A DNA stretch of 64,000 nucleotides from JAJPKK01 sp963802745 (GCA_963802745.1 CAWDKL010000071.1:214161-278160); one strand, 5' to 3'; shown: positions 43,447 to 52,313, counted from the first letter of the stretch. The notes: a model not told the origin generated them from the sequence alone. A program made the numbers and translations.

Positions 43447-44508
43447 TCAAGGGGTCAGCGTGCGTCCCACCCGGAAGCCGAATCTGTTGCCCCGGTCAAC
43501 GTTCGCGAGGCGGAAGGCGGCGCGGAGGAGCCTTGGAACGTTGAACCAGGAACCGCCGCGAACAACATGGACGCGGCAATCTACAGCGGTAAAGGCCGTG
43601 CCGTCCGCCGGAGCTCCGGCATAGCTATCGTGCCAACAGTCTTCCACCCATTCCCAGACATTGCCATGAACCTGGTATAGTCTCCATGGGTTCGGCTGGA
43701 ACAACTCGACGGCTAAGGTACGCTGCTGGTATTCGCCCTTCGCGCCGCCGGCATAGGTGTAGTTACCATTATAGTTTGCATCTTGGGTCGTGATCGAAGA
43801 TCCCCACCAGAACGGTGTCTCCGTGCCGGCGCGGGCGACGTATTCCCGCTCCGCTTCGCTCAGCAGCCGGTAGCTCTTTTCCGTGGTGCCCGACAGCCAG
43901 GCGACGTAGGCCTTGGCATCGTTCCACGATACGTTGATGACCGGCCGCCGGCCACGGCCCCAGCCTTGATCCGGGGGGATATATCCGTTGCAGCCGCCGG
44001 CCGCGACGCAGGCATCCCATTCGTCGAACGTCACCGCGAACCGGCCCACCGCGAACGGCTTCGCAATAGTCACCCGATGCTGCGGTCCTTCGTTGTTGTT
44101 CCGCTGCTCCTCATTCTCCGGCGAGCCCATCATAAAGCTCCCAGCCGGCACGACCACCATTTCGGGGCAGTTCGCGCATTCGCGGAAGCTGTCCTTCGGC
44201 TTGAGCCCGCGTTCCTGCGCCCCCGACAGCGGCGCGCCGCAGCGCAACGCGAACAACGCCGTCACCGGCCCGGCGCACGGATCGGCCGGCAACACCGGCG
44301 GCACCGCCGGCACTGGCGGTACCGACGGGGCGACCGGTGGCGCCACCGCCGCGGTCTGCGTACCGGGTTGTGGTCCTAGCTCCAAGTCCACGAGCCGCCG
44401 GGCGGCTTCGGCGCGATGCGGCGTGACGCGCTTTTCCGCGTGGCCGAGCGCGGCGCCGGCAAGGCCCAGCAGCAACACTACGGCGAGACCAACGAGCGCA
44501 CGCGTCAT
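43447..44508 (-). CDS. FGE-sulfatase (SUMF1) domain protein, catalytic cysteines absent
   Basis: The 353-residue product has an N-terminal signal/anchor (MTRALVGLAVVLLLGLAGAA) and a Pro/Val-rich linker. A formylglycine-generating-enzyme-like domain follows from about residue 140: PEMVVVPAGSFMMGSPENEE, PVINVSWNDAKAYVAWLSGT, YRLLSEAEREYVARAG and VHGNVWEWVEDCWHDSY. The end, HVVRGGSWFNVPRLLRAAFR, lacks the two cysteines that bind copper in true FGE. It is therefore probably a structural or binding relative, exported to the periplasm, as is common in rhizobia. It converges on the fusion enzyme gene, 81 bases away. Confidence 0.85.
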   Translation of the reverse strand: MTRALVGLAVVLLLGLAGAALGHAEKRVTPHRAEAARRLVDLELGPQPGTQTAAVAPPVAPSVPPVPAVPPVLPADPCAGPVTALFALRCGAPLSGAQERGLKPKDSFRECANCPEMVVVPAGSFMMGSPENEEQRNNNEGPQHRVTIAKPFAVGRFAVTFDEWDACVAAGGCNGYIPPDQGWGRGRRPVINVSWNDAKAYVAWLSGTTEKSYRLLSEAEREYVARAGTETPFWWGSSITTQDANYNGNYTYAGGAKGEYQQRTLAVELFQPNPWRLYQVHGNVWEWVEDCWHDSYAGAPADGTAFTAVDCRVHVVRGGSWFNVPRLLRAAFRLANVDRGNRFGFRVGRTLTP

Positions 44509-44689
44509 GACCGGCCCCAATACCCGATGAAAATCCGTGGTCAACGAACCACCACGGCGAAGCAAACCTACCACGCCCGCGGGGGTGCCCGGAAGCGGTG
44601 CAAGGCCCGAAGCCAGGCGCTCGCCCCGCAACGGCTTGGAACCCGGCGCCACCGTGGCACCGCACGGCCCGCCGAGAGGGAAGCGCGCG

Positions 44690-44724
44690 CCCTCTCCCCA
44701 TCGTTCTTCACGATGGGGAGAGGG
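44690..44724. repeat. 15-base perfect inverted repeat with tail (REP-like), copy 1
   Basis: CCCTCTCCCCATCGT (44690-44704), loop TCTTC, ACGATGGGGAGAGGG (44710-44724), followed by TTGGGGTGAGGGG. It is a REP-like intergenic hairpin of a type frequent in proteobacterial genomes. Copy 2 at 44844-44882 has the same tail in inverse orientation. Confidence 0.8.
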
Positions 44725-44843
44725 TTGGGGTGAGGGGCCGGTCCTGGCACGGACGGTTCCAGCTATCATTTTGCCGCGGCGGCGGGGAAGGCAGCAATGC
44801 CCCCAAACGCCCTCACGCGCGCTGCCCCTGCCCCTCACCCTAA

Positions 44844-44882
44844 CCCCCTCCCCACGGCGTGAAGAACGCCGTGGGGAGGGGG
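44844..44882. repeat. 17-base perfect inverted repeat (REP-like), copy 2, inverse to copy 1
   Basis: CCCCCTCCCCACGGCGT, loop GAAGA, ACGCCGTGGGGAGGGGG, preceded by CCCCTCACCCTAA. The loop and tail are the reverse complement of copy 1, so the two form a head-to-head pair about 120 bases apart. Confidence 0.8.
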
Positions 44883-44946
44883 GACGCGCACACCCCGGCG
44901 CCGCGTGCCGAGGCACGCGCATCCGCGGTGCGTGTAGCGCCTTCCA

Positions 44947-45882
44947 TCAGAACGCCACCTTGTCCCCGCCCTTGAGCCCCAGCATCCCGCGGGCCTCGGC
45001 GGGGCTGGCGACTGCTAGCCCCAGCGCCTCGATGATCCGGCGCACCTTGGTCACCTGCTCGGCATTGGATTGCGCCAGCTGGCCGGGGCCGATCCAGAGC
45101 AAATCCTCAAGGCCCACCCGCACATTGCCGCCCATGGCGGCCGCCTGGGCTGCGATCGGCATCTGGGCGCGGCCGGCGCCGAGCACGCTCCAGCGATAAG
45201 TGTCGCGGCCGAGCAGGCGGTCGGCGGTGCGGCGCATGTGCATCACATCCTCCGGGTGGGTGCCGATGCCGCCGAGGATGCCGAACACCGACTGCACGAA
45301 CAGCGGCGGCGTGACCAGCCCGCGGTCGAGAAAATGCGCGAGATTGTACAGGTGCCCGATGTCGTAGCATTCGAACTCGAAGCGGGTGCCGTTGTCCTGA
45401 CAGGTTTTCAGCACGAATTCGATGTCGCGAAAGGTGTTGCGGAAGATGAGGTCGCGGGTGCCTTCCAGATACGGCTCCTCCCAATCGTGCTTGAAGCTTT
45501 TGTAGCGGCCGAGCATCGGGAACAGCGCGAAGTTGATCGAGCCCATATTGAGGCTCGCGACCTCCGGCTTGAACACTTCGGCCGGGCGCACCCGTTCCTC
45601 GACCCGCATGGTCGGGGAACCGCCGGAGGTCAGATTGATCACCGCGTCGCAGCGCTGCTTGATGATCGGCAGGAAGGGAGCGAACGCCTCCGGCCGCTGG
45701 TCCGGCCGGCCGGTCTGCGGATCGCGGGCATGCAGGTGGACGATGGCGGCGCCCGCTTCCGCCGCGCCGACCGCGGCGTCGGCGATATCCTGCGCGGTGA
45801 TCGGCAAGTGCGGCGACATCGACGGGGTGTGGATCGCGCCGGTCACGGCGCAGGTGATGATGACCTTGCTGGGTGTCGCCAT
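44947..45882 (-). CDS. beta-keto acid cleavage enzyme (BKACE, DUF849 family)
   Basis: This 311-residue TIM-barrel enzyme contains the Zn-binding and catalytic segments of the BKACE family: VIITCAVTGAIHTPSMSPHL, GAAIVHLHARDPQTGRPDQR (with His-x-His), INLTSGGSPTM, FEFECYDIGHLYNLAHFLD and GGNVRVGLEDLLWIGPGQLA. BKACE enzymes condense a beta-keto acid with acetyl-CoA to give acetoacetate and an acyl-CoA, as in lysine fermentation or carnitine breakdown. The substrate subgroup is not readable here. No CoA-transferase neighbours. Length and motifs are complete. Confidence 0.92.
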   Translation of the reverse strand: MATPSKVIITCAVTGAIHTPSMSPHLPITAQDIADAAVGAAEAGAAIVHLHARDPQTGRPDQRPEAFAPFLPIIKQRCDAVINLTSGGSPTMRVEERVRPAEVFKPEVASLNMGSINFALFPMLGRYKSFKHDWEEPYLEGTRDLIFRNTFRDIEFVLKTCQDNGTRFEFECYDIGHLYNLAHFLDRGLVTPPLFVQSVFGILGGIGTHPEDVMHMRRTADRLLGRDTYRWSVLGAGRAQMPIAAQAAAMGGNVRVGLEDLLWIGPGQLAQSNAEQVTKVRRIIEALGLAVASPAEARGMLGLKGGDKVAF

Positions 45883-46333
45883 GGGGCGTCCTTTGGGTTT
45901 TCCTTGCGGGCTGGAGCGCGGGCGTCCTGCCCGCGCTTCGTTCAGATCATATTCGATCGGTCAGCGGTGCCGGGCGGGCGAGACGCCCGCGCTCCGTCTG
46001 CCACAAGCTTTTGCCCCTGTGGAATTCGGTCTAAGCGCATTGAATTCATTTCGGAAAATGGCCGGACCGCGACCGGCTCGAAATTTTAACAAATCCTTGA
46101 ACCGAACCCCGGATTCGGCACACCAACGAACATCTCATCTCGGCCGGCATGGCTGCCCGACATCCCCGGCCGGCGCCGGACGAACCGAATAAAACGCTTC
46201 CGATATCTGATCGATGCTTGCCCCCTATCCAACCCCGCATCGATCTGATAGCCCGCCTGGGCTCCCAAGACCCAGGCGGGCGCCCCGCGCCGAACGAAAC
46301 ATTGAGATCCGGCTGAAGATGGTTGCGGGCCGC
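45883..46333. other. 451-base gap with an inverted pair of GC palindromes
   Basis: This contains the palindrome pair at 45913-45995 and otherwise no recognised feature. The region upstream of the BKACE start on the minus strand should hold its promoter, but no consensus is evident. Confidence 0.4.
45913..45995. repeat. pair of inverted GC-rich palindromes
   Basis: GGAGCGCGGGCGTCCTGCCC at 45913 (arms GCGCGGGC/GCCCGCGC) and its inverse, GGGCGAGACGCCCGCGCTCC ending at 45995, form a head-to-head pair about 35 bases apart. This resembles a small REP/BIME-type element. Confidence 0.6.
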
Positions 46334-46852
46334 TCACGGCAGCTTGTCGTAGCCCTCGCCGAAGCCGTTGAGGCTGATCGGAAAGCCGACCCCTTCCTCC
46401 GCGTTTTGGAACACGAAGAAGGTGGCGGTCTGCCCATTTCGCATCCTGTCAAGGACGGCGTCGTCGATGGGCACTTCGACGAAGCAGCCGGGCGCCATGC
46501 AGCGCACGAAACCGACCCGGCCGACATTCGCATCGTCGATCTTGAGCCACAGTCCGTTCGGCAGATAGATTCCGAGCGGCACCCGCACCCGCAACAGGCG
46601 TGCCTGCGGGGTTGCGGATTTGAACACCATAACCGTGAGGCCGACACTGGGTCGATCTTCGGCGACCACGCTCTGATACAGCGCGCATTGCTCGGCCGGC
46701 GAGCCGGCCGGTGTTTCGCAGCGGATCTGCCAGTCGCCGTGAATCGATCGGATCGCCTCTTGCGCCGAGCCGGCCGGCGGGACCGCCGTAACCACTCCCA
46801 TTGCGATCCACGTAAAGACCGCGGTGCCACCGGGTGTCCGTTGCCGAGGCAT
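46334..46852 (-). CDS. invasion-associated locus B (IalB) family protein, copy 1
   Basis: The 172-residue exported protein has a signal peptide with cleavage near PAGSAQ. The IalB domain contains IRSIHGDWQIRCETPAGSPA, EQCALYQSVVAEDRPSVGLT, GIYLPNGLWLKIDDANVGRV and GFVRCMAPGCFVEVPIDDAV, with four conserved cysteines expected to form disulphides. IalB was named in Bartonella for erythrocyte invasion. In free-living rhizobia the family is a periplasmic protein of unknown role. The Met at 46852 is chosen as start. It lies 62 bases downstream of a paralogue and is about 65-70% similar by eye. Confidence 0.87.
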   Translation of the reverse strand: MPRQRTPGGTAVFTWIAMGVVTAVPPAGSAQEAIRSIHGDWQIRCETPAGSPAEQCALYQSVVAEDRPSVGLTVMVFKSATPQARLLRVRVPLGIYLPNGLWLKIDDANVGRVGFVRCMAPGCFVEVPIDDAVLDRMRNGQTATFFVFQNAEEGVGFPISLNGFGEGYDKLP

Positions 46853-46914
46853 GAAGCGCCGTTCCCATATGGCGCGCCGTTTAGCCGAATCCCGCCCAGC
46901 CAACCGCGCCTGCC

Positions 46915-47454
46915 TTACGGCAGCTTATCATATCCGTCGCCGAAGCCCTTCAGGCTGATCGGAAAGCCGATCCCCTCCTCCGGAGTTTGGAAAATATAGA
47001 ACATCGCGGTCTGGCCGCTGCGCAGTTTGGTCAGCAGCGCATCGTCGATCGGCACCTCGGCGTAACAGCCGGGCGGCAGGCAGCGCACGAAACGGACGCG
47101 GCCGACATTGGTCTCATCGATTTTCAACCCGAGGTCGGTTGGCAGAAAAATTCCGAGCGGCGCACGCACCCGCATCAGGCGTGCTTTCTGGTCGGCGGTC
47201 TTGAGTACCAGCACGGTGAGGCCGACATTGCCCCGGTCTTCGGCGACCACGCTTTGGAAGAGCGCGCATTGCTCGCCTTGCGCACCCGCCGGCCGTTCGC
47301 AGCGAATCTGCCAGTCGCCGTGCACGGACCTTACGGCGCCTTGGGCATGGGCCGTGACGGGGGCCATGATCGCCGCCGCCAGCCATGACAAGACGGAGGC
47401 GACGACCCATCCGCTCGGGCCTCGACCCAGCGGCGGTTGCGGTGTCATCTTCAT
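46915..47454 (-). CDS. invasion-associated locus B (IalB) family protein, copy 2
   Basis: The 179-residue exported protein starts at 47454 after a CGGAGGATGG site. Its signal region (WVVASVLSWLAAAIMAPVTA, cleavage near HAQ) leads into VRSVHGDWQIRCERPAGAQG, EQCALFQSVVAEDRGNVGLT, GIFLPTDLGLKIDETNVGRV and RFVRCLPPGCYAEVPIDDAL, ending GFPISLKGFGDGYDKLP. Motif order and cysteines match the adjacent copy, so the pair arose by tandem duplication. It is divergent from the cox operon. Confidence 0.88.
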   Translation of the reverse strand: MKMTPQPPLGRGPSGWVVASVLSWLAAAIMAPVTAHAQGAVRSVHGDWQIRCERPAGAQGEQCALFQSVVAEDRGNVGLTVLVLKTADQKARLMRVRAPLGIFLPTDLGLKIDETNVGRVRFVRCLPPGCYAEVPIDDALLTKLRSGQTAMFYIFQTPEEGIGFPISLKGFGDGYDKLP

Positions 47455-47794
47455 GATGCCATCCTCCGAATGTTCGGCGACCCGCCGGTGTTTTTTGGCC
47501 GAGGCCATGATGCCGATGCATTGCCCGCCTGCAAGCCGCGTGGCCGTCCGTATTTACCACGACCTGCCGCTAGAGCGTCCGTCCGTTCAAATCGCAAAAT
47601 CATGCTGCCAGGCACATTGCGAGTGCGGCGGAATTGTGGTTCATGGCGCCTGCGTGTTCCGGCCGCGCTGCCCCGAGCAGGAATTCGCCCGCCGTGGCCC
47701 CCGCTGCGGCAGAATGCCCAAATCGCACCTTAATTCGCGGAGCTATGATGCCGGCCGCGCACGCGCGACCGCCATCCAAGGAGCTGAGACGACA
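47455..47794. other. 340-base divergent gap upstream of the cox operon
   Basis: This must hold the promoters for ialB copy 2 (minus) and coxB (plus). Part of it (about 47610-47730) translates in the coxB frame into a Cys-rich stretch (CQAHCECGGIVVHGACVFRP), but the coxB signal peptide begins only at 47795, so I treat this as non-coding. No consensus promoter is obvious. Confidence 0.4.
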
Positions 47795-48640
47795 ATGCCG
47801 GTGTTCTTGCGAACGATAGTTATTGCGGCGCTGGCCGCAGCCTTGCTCTTGCCCGAGGGTGCGGCGTTTGCCGGTTTGGGGCAGCCCTCGCCCTGGCAGA
47901 TCGGGCTGCAGCAAGCGGGAAGCCCGGTCATGGAGGACGTGGTGGGCTTCCACACCTTCGTGTTGTGGATCATCACGGGCATCACGGTGTTCGTCCTGGG
48001 GCTGCTGATCTACGTGATGATCAAGTTCAACGCCGCCGCCAATCCGGTGCCGTCGCGCACCACCCACAATACGCTCGTCGAGGTGTTGTGGACCGTCATT
48101 CCGGTGGTGATCCTTGTCATCATCGCGTTGCCGTCGTTCCGCATCTTGTTTTTCCAGCTCAACACGCCGCCCGCCGATCTGACCATCAAAGCGACGGGCG
48201 TGACCTGGAACTGGAAATACGATTATCCGGATAACGGCGATTTCGAGTTCGATTCGCTCATGCTCCAGGACAAGGAGCGCAAGGCCGACCAGCCGCGCCT
48301 GCTGTCGGTCGATAATGAGATGGTGGTGCCGGTCAATAAGGTGATCCGGATGCAGGTCACCGGATTCGACGTGATCCATTCGTTCACGGTGCCGTCCTTC
48401 GGCATCAAGATCGATGCCATTCCGGGGCGGTTGAACGAAACCTGGTTCAAGGCCACCAAGGTGGGCTGGTACTACGGGCAGTGTTCGGAACTGTGTGGCA
48501 AGGATCATGCTTTCATGCCCATCGCGGTGCGCGTAGTCACCGACGCCGAGTTTGCCACCTGGGTCGAGGAGGCGAAAAAGAAGTTCGCCAGCAACGGAAC
48601 GCCGGACGGGGTTGTAACTGCGAGCTTATCGGCTCAATAG
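47795..48640 (+). CDS. coxB: cytochrome c oxidase subunit II
   Basis: The ATG at 47795 follows CAAGGAGCTGAG. The 281-residue product has a signal peptide (cleavage near AFAG), two membrane helices (FVLWIITGITVFVLGLLIYV and EVLWTVIPVVILVIIALPSF), and a CuA cupredoxin domain. The CuA site is complete: His in VTGFDVIHSFTVPSFG, and GQCSELCGKDHAFMPIAVRV with Cys-Glu-Cys, His and Met. It accepts electrons from cytochrome c and passes them to haem a in subunit I. First gene of the cox operon, 66 bases before coxA. Confidence 0.96.
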   Translation: MPVFLRTIVIAALAAALLLPEGAAFAGLGQPSPWQIGLQQAGSPVMEDVVGFHTFVLWIITGITVFVLGLLIYVMIKFNAAANPVPSRTTHNTLVEVLWTVIPVVILVIIALPSFRILFFQLNTPPADLTIKATGVTWNWKYDYPDNGDFEFDSLMLQDKERKADQPRLLSVDNEMVVPVNKVIRMQVTGFDVIHSFTVPSFGIKIDAIPGRLNETWFKATKVGWYYGQCSELCGKDHAFMPIAVRVVTDAEFATWVEEAKKKFASNGTPDGVVTASLSAQ

Positions 48641-48706
48641 CTCCGCCAACCCTCGATCGCGCGCCACCACGGCGCCGGGTCATCGAAGACACCTGAGGAA
48701 GATACG

Positions 48707-50320
48707 ATGGATAACCACGCGACCGCGCACGCAGTCCCCCACGGCGACCACGGTCATCCGACCGGCTGGAGACGCTTCGTCTATTCGACCAATCACAAGG
48801 ACATCGGTACGATGTACCTGGTGTTCGCCATGATGGCCGGCGTCATCGGCGGGGCGATGTCGATCGCGATCCGGTTGGAGTTGCAGGACCCGGGCCTGCA
48901 GATTTTCCACAACACCCAGACCTACAATGTGTTCACCACGGCGCATGGCCTGATCATGATCTTCTTCATGGTGATGCCGGCGATGATCGGTGGGTTCGGC
49001 AACTGGATCGTGCCGTTGATGATCGGAGCGCCCGACATGGCGTTTCCGCGCATGAACAACATTTCGTTCTGGCTGCTGCCGGCCTCCTTCGCCCTGCTGC
49101 TGACATCGGCCTTCGTTGAAGGCGCGCCGGGTTCGAACGGTGTCGGGGCCGGCTGGACCATCTATGCGCCGCTGTCGTCGCTGGTGGGCCATCCGGGACC
49201 GGCGGTCGATTTCGCGATCCTCTCGCTGCATCTCGCCGGCGCCTCCTCGATCCTCGGCGCCATCAACTTTATCACCACGATCTTCAACATGCGCGCGCCC
49301 GGCATGACGCTGCACAAGATGCCGCTGTTCGTGTGGTCGATCCTGGTGACGGTGTTCTTGCTGCTGCTTGCCCTGCCGGTGCTGGCGGGCGCCATCACGA
49401 TGCTGCTCACCGACCGTAATTTCGGCACCGCCTTCTTCGATCCCAACTACGGCGGCGATCCGGTCCTGTTCCAGCACTTGTTCTGGTTCTTCGGACATCC
49501 GGAAGTCTACATCCTGATCCTGCCGGGCTTCGGCATTGTGAGCCAGATCATCGCCACCTTCAGCCGCAAGCCGGTGTTCGGCTATCTCGGCATGGCCTAT
49601 GCGATGGTGGCGATCGGGGTGATCGGCTTCGTGGTGTGGGCGCACCATATGTATACGGTCGGCATGTCGAGCGGCGCGCAAGCGTATTTCGTCGCCGCCA
49701 CGATGGTGATTGCGGTGCCTACGGGGGTGAAGATCTTCTCCTGGATCGCCACCATGTGGGGCGGCTCCATCGAGTTCAAGACCCCGATGCTGTGGGCGAT
49801 CGGGTTCATCTTTCTGTTCACGGTCGGCGGCGTCACCGGCGTCGTGCTGGCGAATGCCGCGATCGACCGCGTCCTGCAGGAAACCTACTACGTGGTGGCG
49901 CATTTCCACTACGTGCTGTCGCTCGGCGCCGTGTTTACGATCTTTGCCGGCTGGTACTACTGGTTCCCGAAGATCACCGGCTACATGTACGACGAGCGGA
50001 TCGGCAAGCTGCACTTCTGGGTGACGTTCGTGGGTGTGAACTTGGTGTTCTTCCCGCAGCACTTCCTCGGCCTGGCCGGCATGCCGCGCCGCTATGTTGA
50101 CTATCCGGATGCGTTCCACGGTTGGAACATGATCTCCTCGTTCGGCTCCTACATTTCGGCCGTCGGCGTCGTGATCTTCTTCTACGGCATGGTGGTTGCG
50201 TTCCGGCGCAAGGAACGCGCGGCCAACAATCCGTGGGGGCCGGGCGCGACCACGCTCGAATGGACGCTGTCCTCGCCGCCGCCGTTCCACCAATTCGAAG
50301 TGCTGCCGCTGATCAAGTGA
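48707..50320 (+). CDS. coxA: cytochrome c oxidase subunit I
   Basis: The 537-residue, twelve-helix catalytic subunit of an aa3-type oxidase. The low-spin haem His is in FTTAHGLIMIFFMVMPAMIG. The CuB/Tyr site is HLFWFFGHPEVYILILPGFG, and VWAHHMYTVG supplies the His-His pair. The haem ligands are in YYVVAHFHYVLSLGAVFTIF. It reduces O2 to water while pumping protons. It begins SSTNHKD-like (YSTNHKDIGTMYLVFAMMAG). A strong hairpin follows the stop. Intact. Confidence 0.97.
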   Translation: MDNHATAHAVPHGDHGHPTGWRRFVYSTNHKDIGTMYLVFAMMAGVIGGAMSIAIRLELQDPGLQIFHNTQTYNVFTTAHGLIMIFFMVMPAMIGGFGNWIVPLMIGAPDMAFPRMNNISFWLLPASFALLLTSAFVEGAPGSNGVGAGWTIYAPLSSLVGHPGPAVDFAILSLHLAGASSILGAINFITTIFNMRAPGMTLHKMPLFVWSILVTVFLLLLALPVLAGAITMLLTDRNFGTAFFDPNYGGDPVLFQHLFWFFGHPEVYILILPGFGIVSQIIATFSRKPVFGYLGMAYAMVAIGVIGFVVWAHHMYTVGMSSGAQAYFVAATMVIAVPTGVKIFSWIATMWGGSIEFKTPMLWAIGFIFLFTVGGVTGVVLANAAIDRVLQETYYVVAHFHYVLSLGAVFTIFAGWYYWFPKITGYMYDERIGKLHFWVTFVGVNLVFFPQHFLGLAGMPRRYVDYPDAFHGWNMISSFGSYISAVGVVIFFYGMVVAFRRKERAANNPWGPGATTLEWTLSSPPPFHQFEVLPLIK

Positions 50321-50346
50321 GGGCGTCGGTGACCTCGTCCACCTTC

Positions 50347-50370
50347 CCGACGCGGCCTTGGCCGCGTCGG
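50347..50370 (+). terminator. strong hairpin between coxA and ctaB
   Basis: CCGACGCGGCC (50347-50357), TT, GGCCGCGTCGG (50360-50370) can form a 9-11 bp stem. Only a weak T-containing tail (TGTCTCGTCC) follows, so it may attenuate transcription or protect the upstream coxBA message rather than stop it fully. Confidence 0.55.
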
Positions 50371-50426
50371 TGTCTCGTCCGCTAAGGACGCCGGGCGCAA
50401 CCGGCCATGATTGAGTCGATAAGGTA

Positions 50427-51383
50427 ATGTCAAACATCTCTGCCGCCGGACCGACACCCGCAACCGCGGGTTTTGCCATCAGCGAAGCTTCGGTCGGCGA
50501 CTATGTGGTGCTCATGAAGCCGCGGGTGATGTACCTCGTGGTTTTCACCGCGTTCGTCGGGCTGATGGTGTCGCCCGGCCAATTCCATCCGGTGCTGGGA
50601 TTTGCGGCCCTGTTGTGCATCACGATCGGGGCAGGCGCTGCGGGCGCGCTCAACATGTGGTTCGATGCCGATGTCGATGCCGTGATGACGCGCACCGCAC
50701 AGCGGCCGATTCCGGCGCGGCGGGTACTGCCCCGGGAGGCGCTGGCCTTCGGCATGACGTTGGCGATCGGTTCGGTCGCGGTGCTGGGGCTCGTCGCCAA
50801 TTGGCTGGCCGCCGCGCTCCTGGCCTTCACGATTTTCTTCTACGTAGCGATCTACACGATGCGGCTGAAGCGTTGGACGCCGCAGAACATCGTCATCGGC
50901 GGCGCTGCCGGCGCGTTTCCGCCGATGATCGGATGGGCCGCCGCCACCGGCGCGATCGGGCTCGAATCCGTTCTGATGTTCCTGATCATCTTCTTCTGGA
51001 CGCCGCCGCATTTCTGGGCGCTGTCGCTGTGGCGGGCGGAGGATTATGCCCGCGCCGGCATCCCGATGCTCCCCGTCGTTGCCGGCTATCGGGAAACACG
51101 GCGGCAGATCCTGATTTATTCGGTTGCCCTGGTGCCGATCGGCGCCGCACCGTGGCTGTTCGGTTATGCCGGCTTGATTTACGGCGCGGCCGCGGTTGTG
51201 GCCGGTGCCGAGATGGTGCGGTTGGCGGTGGCGATCGTTCGGCTGGGCGAGGCCGATATCGGCCATCGGGCCGCCAAGCGGTTGTTCGGCTTTTCGATCC
51301 TTTATCTCTTTTCGTTGTTCGCCGTGCTGCTGATCGACGACCGGTTGGGCGCTCCGGGGCGCATCCTGTTGTGGGGAGCCTGA
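50427..51383 (+). CDS. ctaB: protohaem IX farnesyltransferase (haem O synthase)
   Basis: The 318-residue UbiA-superfamily membrane enzyme has both Asp-rich motifs, NMWFDADVDAVMTRTAQRPI (about 75-94) and the second around FFWTPPHFWALSLWRAEDYA. It has about nine helices. It transfers farnesyl to haem b, the first step to haem a for CoxA. Its place between coxA and ctaG is the standard alphaproteobacterial order. The start is at 50427; no strong ribosome site is visible (GATAAGGTA). Confidence 0.94.
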   Translation: MSNISAAGPTPATAGFAISEASVGDYVVLMKPRVMYLVVFTAFVGLMVSPGQFHPVLGFAALLCITIGAGAAGALNMWFDADVDAVMTRTAQRPIPARRVLPREALAFGMTLAIGSVAVLGLVANWLAAALLAFTIFFYVAIYTMRLKRWTPQNIVIGGAAGAFPPMIGWAAATGAIGLESVLMFLIIFFWTPPHFWALSLWRAEDYARAGIPMLPVVAGYRETRRQILIYSVALVPIGAAPWLFGYAGLIYGAAAVVAGAEMVRLAVAIVRLGEADIGHRAAKRLFGFSILYLFSLFAVLLIDDRLGAPGRILLWGA

Positions 51384-51390
51384 TGCCGGC

Positions 51391-51555
51391 ATGGAAGACA
51401 ATGGCCAGGAGGGCATCGTCCTCACGGAAGAGCAGAAGCGCCGCCGCCGCGCACGATCGATCGCGATCGCGCTCGCACTCGGCGCGCTGATGCTGTTGTT
51501 CTACATAGTTACCATCGTAAAGCTCGGCCACGGCGTAAACTGGCGGGGGCTTTGA
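51391..51555 (+). CDS. small membrane protein of the cox operon (CoxF-like, 54 residues)
   Basis: The frame starts 8 bases after ctaB and encodes MEDNGQEGIVLTEEQKRRRR, then ARSIAIALALGALMLLFYIV as one membrane helix, then VKLGHGVNWRGL. A short protein with a basic patch, one helix and a GxxVxxRxL tail at this spot is typical of the CoxF or hypothetical assembly/subunit gene in rhizobial cox operons. Its role is not known. Too short for routine gene calling, but spacing, composition and position all support it. Confidence 0.8.
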   Translation: MEDNGQEGIVLTEEQKRRRRARSIAIALALGALMLLFYIVTIVKLGHGVNWRGL

Positions 51556-51573
51556 GGAATTGAGGATGCGTCT

Positions 51574-52191
51574 ATGAACGCCAATCTACCGAATCGTCTT
51601 CCCGCGCCGCCGGCACGCTCGCGCGACATCACTCTTGCGGTGGCGTGCGGGGTGTTCGTGGCGTTCATGGTCGGTATGTCCTATGCTGCGGTTCCATTTT
51701 ACAGCTGGTTCTGCCGGGCGACGGGGTTCGGCGGTATCCCGCAGATCGTGAAAGCAGGCCCGGAACAGATATCCGATCGAACGATGACGGTGCGGTTCGA
51801 CGCCAATGTGGGGGCCGGTCTGCCCTGGCGATTCGAGCCGGAGAAGACCTCCATCGAGCTGAGGCTCGGCGAGGTGGTGACGATATACTATACGGTAACC
51901 AATCTATCGGACCATGACACCGCCGGACAGGCCGCGTATAACGTGGCGCCGACCACGGTGGGCAGTTACTTCGACAAGATCAACTGCTTCTGCTTTACCG
52001 AGCAGCGTCTAGCGCCGCACGAGAAACGCGAGATGGCGGTGGTGTTCTATGTGGACCCGGCGCTGATCCAAGACTCCGATCAGGACAGTCTCAACACCAT
52101 CACGCTGTCCTACACGTTCTTTGCGCTCCGGCCGTCGCGGCCGGGCGTCGCGGACCGTGCAGCGCCCGCCGGGACCGGGCCGAAAATCTAG
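51574..52191 (+). CDS. ctaG: cytochrome c oxidase assembly protein CtaG/Cox11
   Basis: The 205-residue protein has an N-terminal membrane anchor (ITLAVACGVFVAFMVGMSYA) with the AVPFYSWFCRATGFGG segment. The periplasmic domain holds the copper motif CFCFTEQ (DKINCFCFTEQRLAPHEKRE), followed by MAVVFYVDPALIQD. Cox11 delivers copper to the CuB site of CoxA. It begins 18 bases after the CoxF-like gene. Complete. Confidence 0.95.
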   Translation: MNANLPNRLPAPPARSRDITLAVACGVFVAFMVGMSYAAVPFYSWFCRATGFGGIPQIVKAGPEQISDRTMTVRFDANVGAGLPWRFEPEKTSIELRLGEVVTIYYTVTNLSDHDTAGQAAYNVAPTTVGSYFDKINCFCFTEQRLAPHEKREMAVVFYVDPALIQDSDQDSLNTITLSYTFFALRPSRPGVADRAAPAGTGPKI

Positions 52192-52313
52192 GTCGGGACC
52201 GGCATGACATAGCGCAAGGTCTGCTCGGGTAACCGGGCATCTAGAATCAACATCGGATCAGCGCCGCGGGGGTGTTGCATCCAACGACGGAAGTACGAGA
52301 CGGGAGACTCAAA

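Larger units (their letters stand above)
44509..44946. other. 438-base gap with two large palindromes
   Basis: This separates the FGE-domain gene from the BKACE gene (both minus strand). It is dominated by the two long hairpins listed separately. No gene is supported. Confidence 0.5.

Noticed and set aside
44690..44882. CRISPR-like array
   Set aside because: Only two palindromes in inverse orientation, with no regular spacers and no cas genes.
47108..47794. A longer coxB starting far upstream
   Set aside because: The extension overlaps the IalB gene on the other strand and would bury the signal peptide that begins at 47795.
48680..50479. A 599-codon open frame on the minus strand
   Set aside because: It is antisense to coxA and composed largely of His/Arg/Asp. 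coxA is certain.
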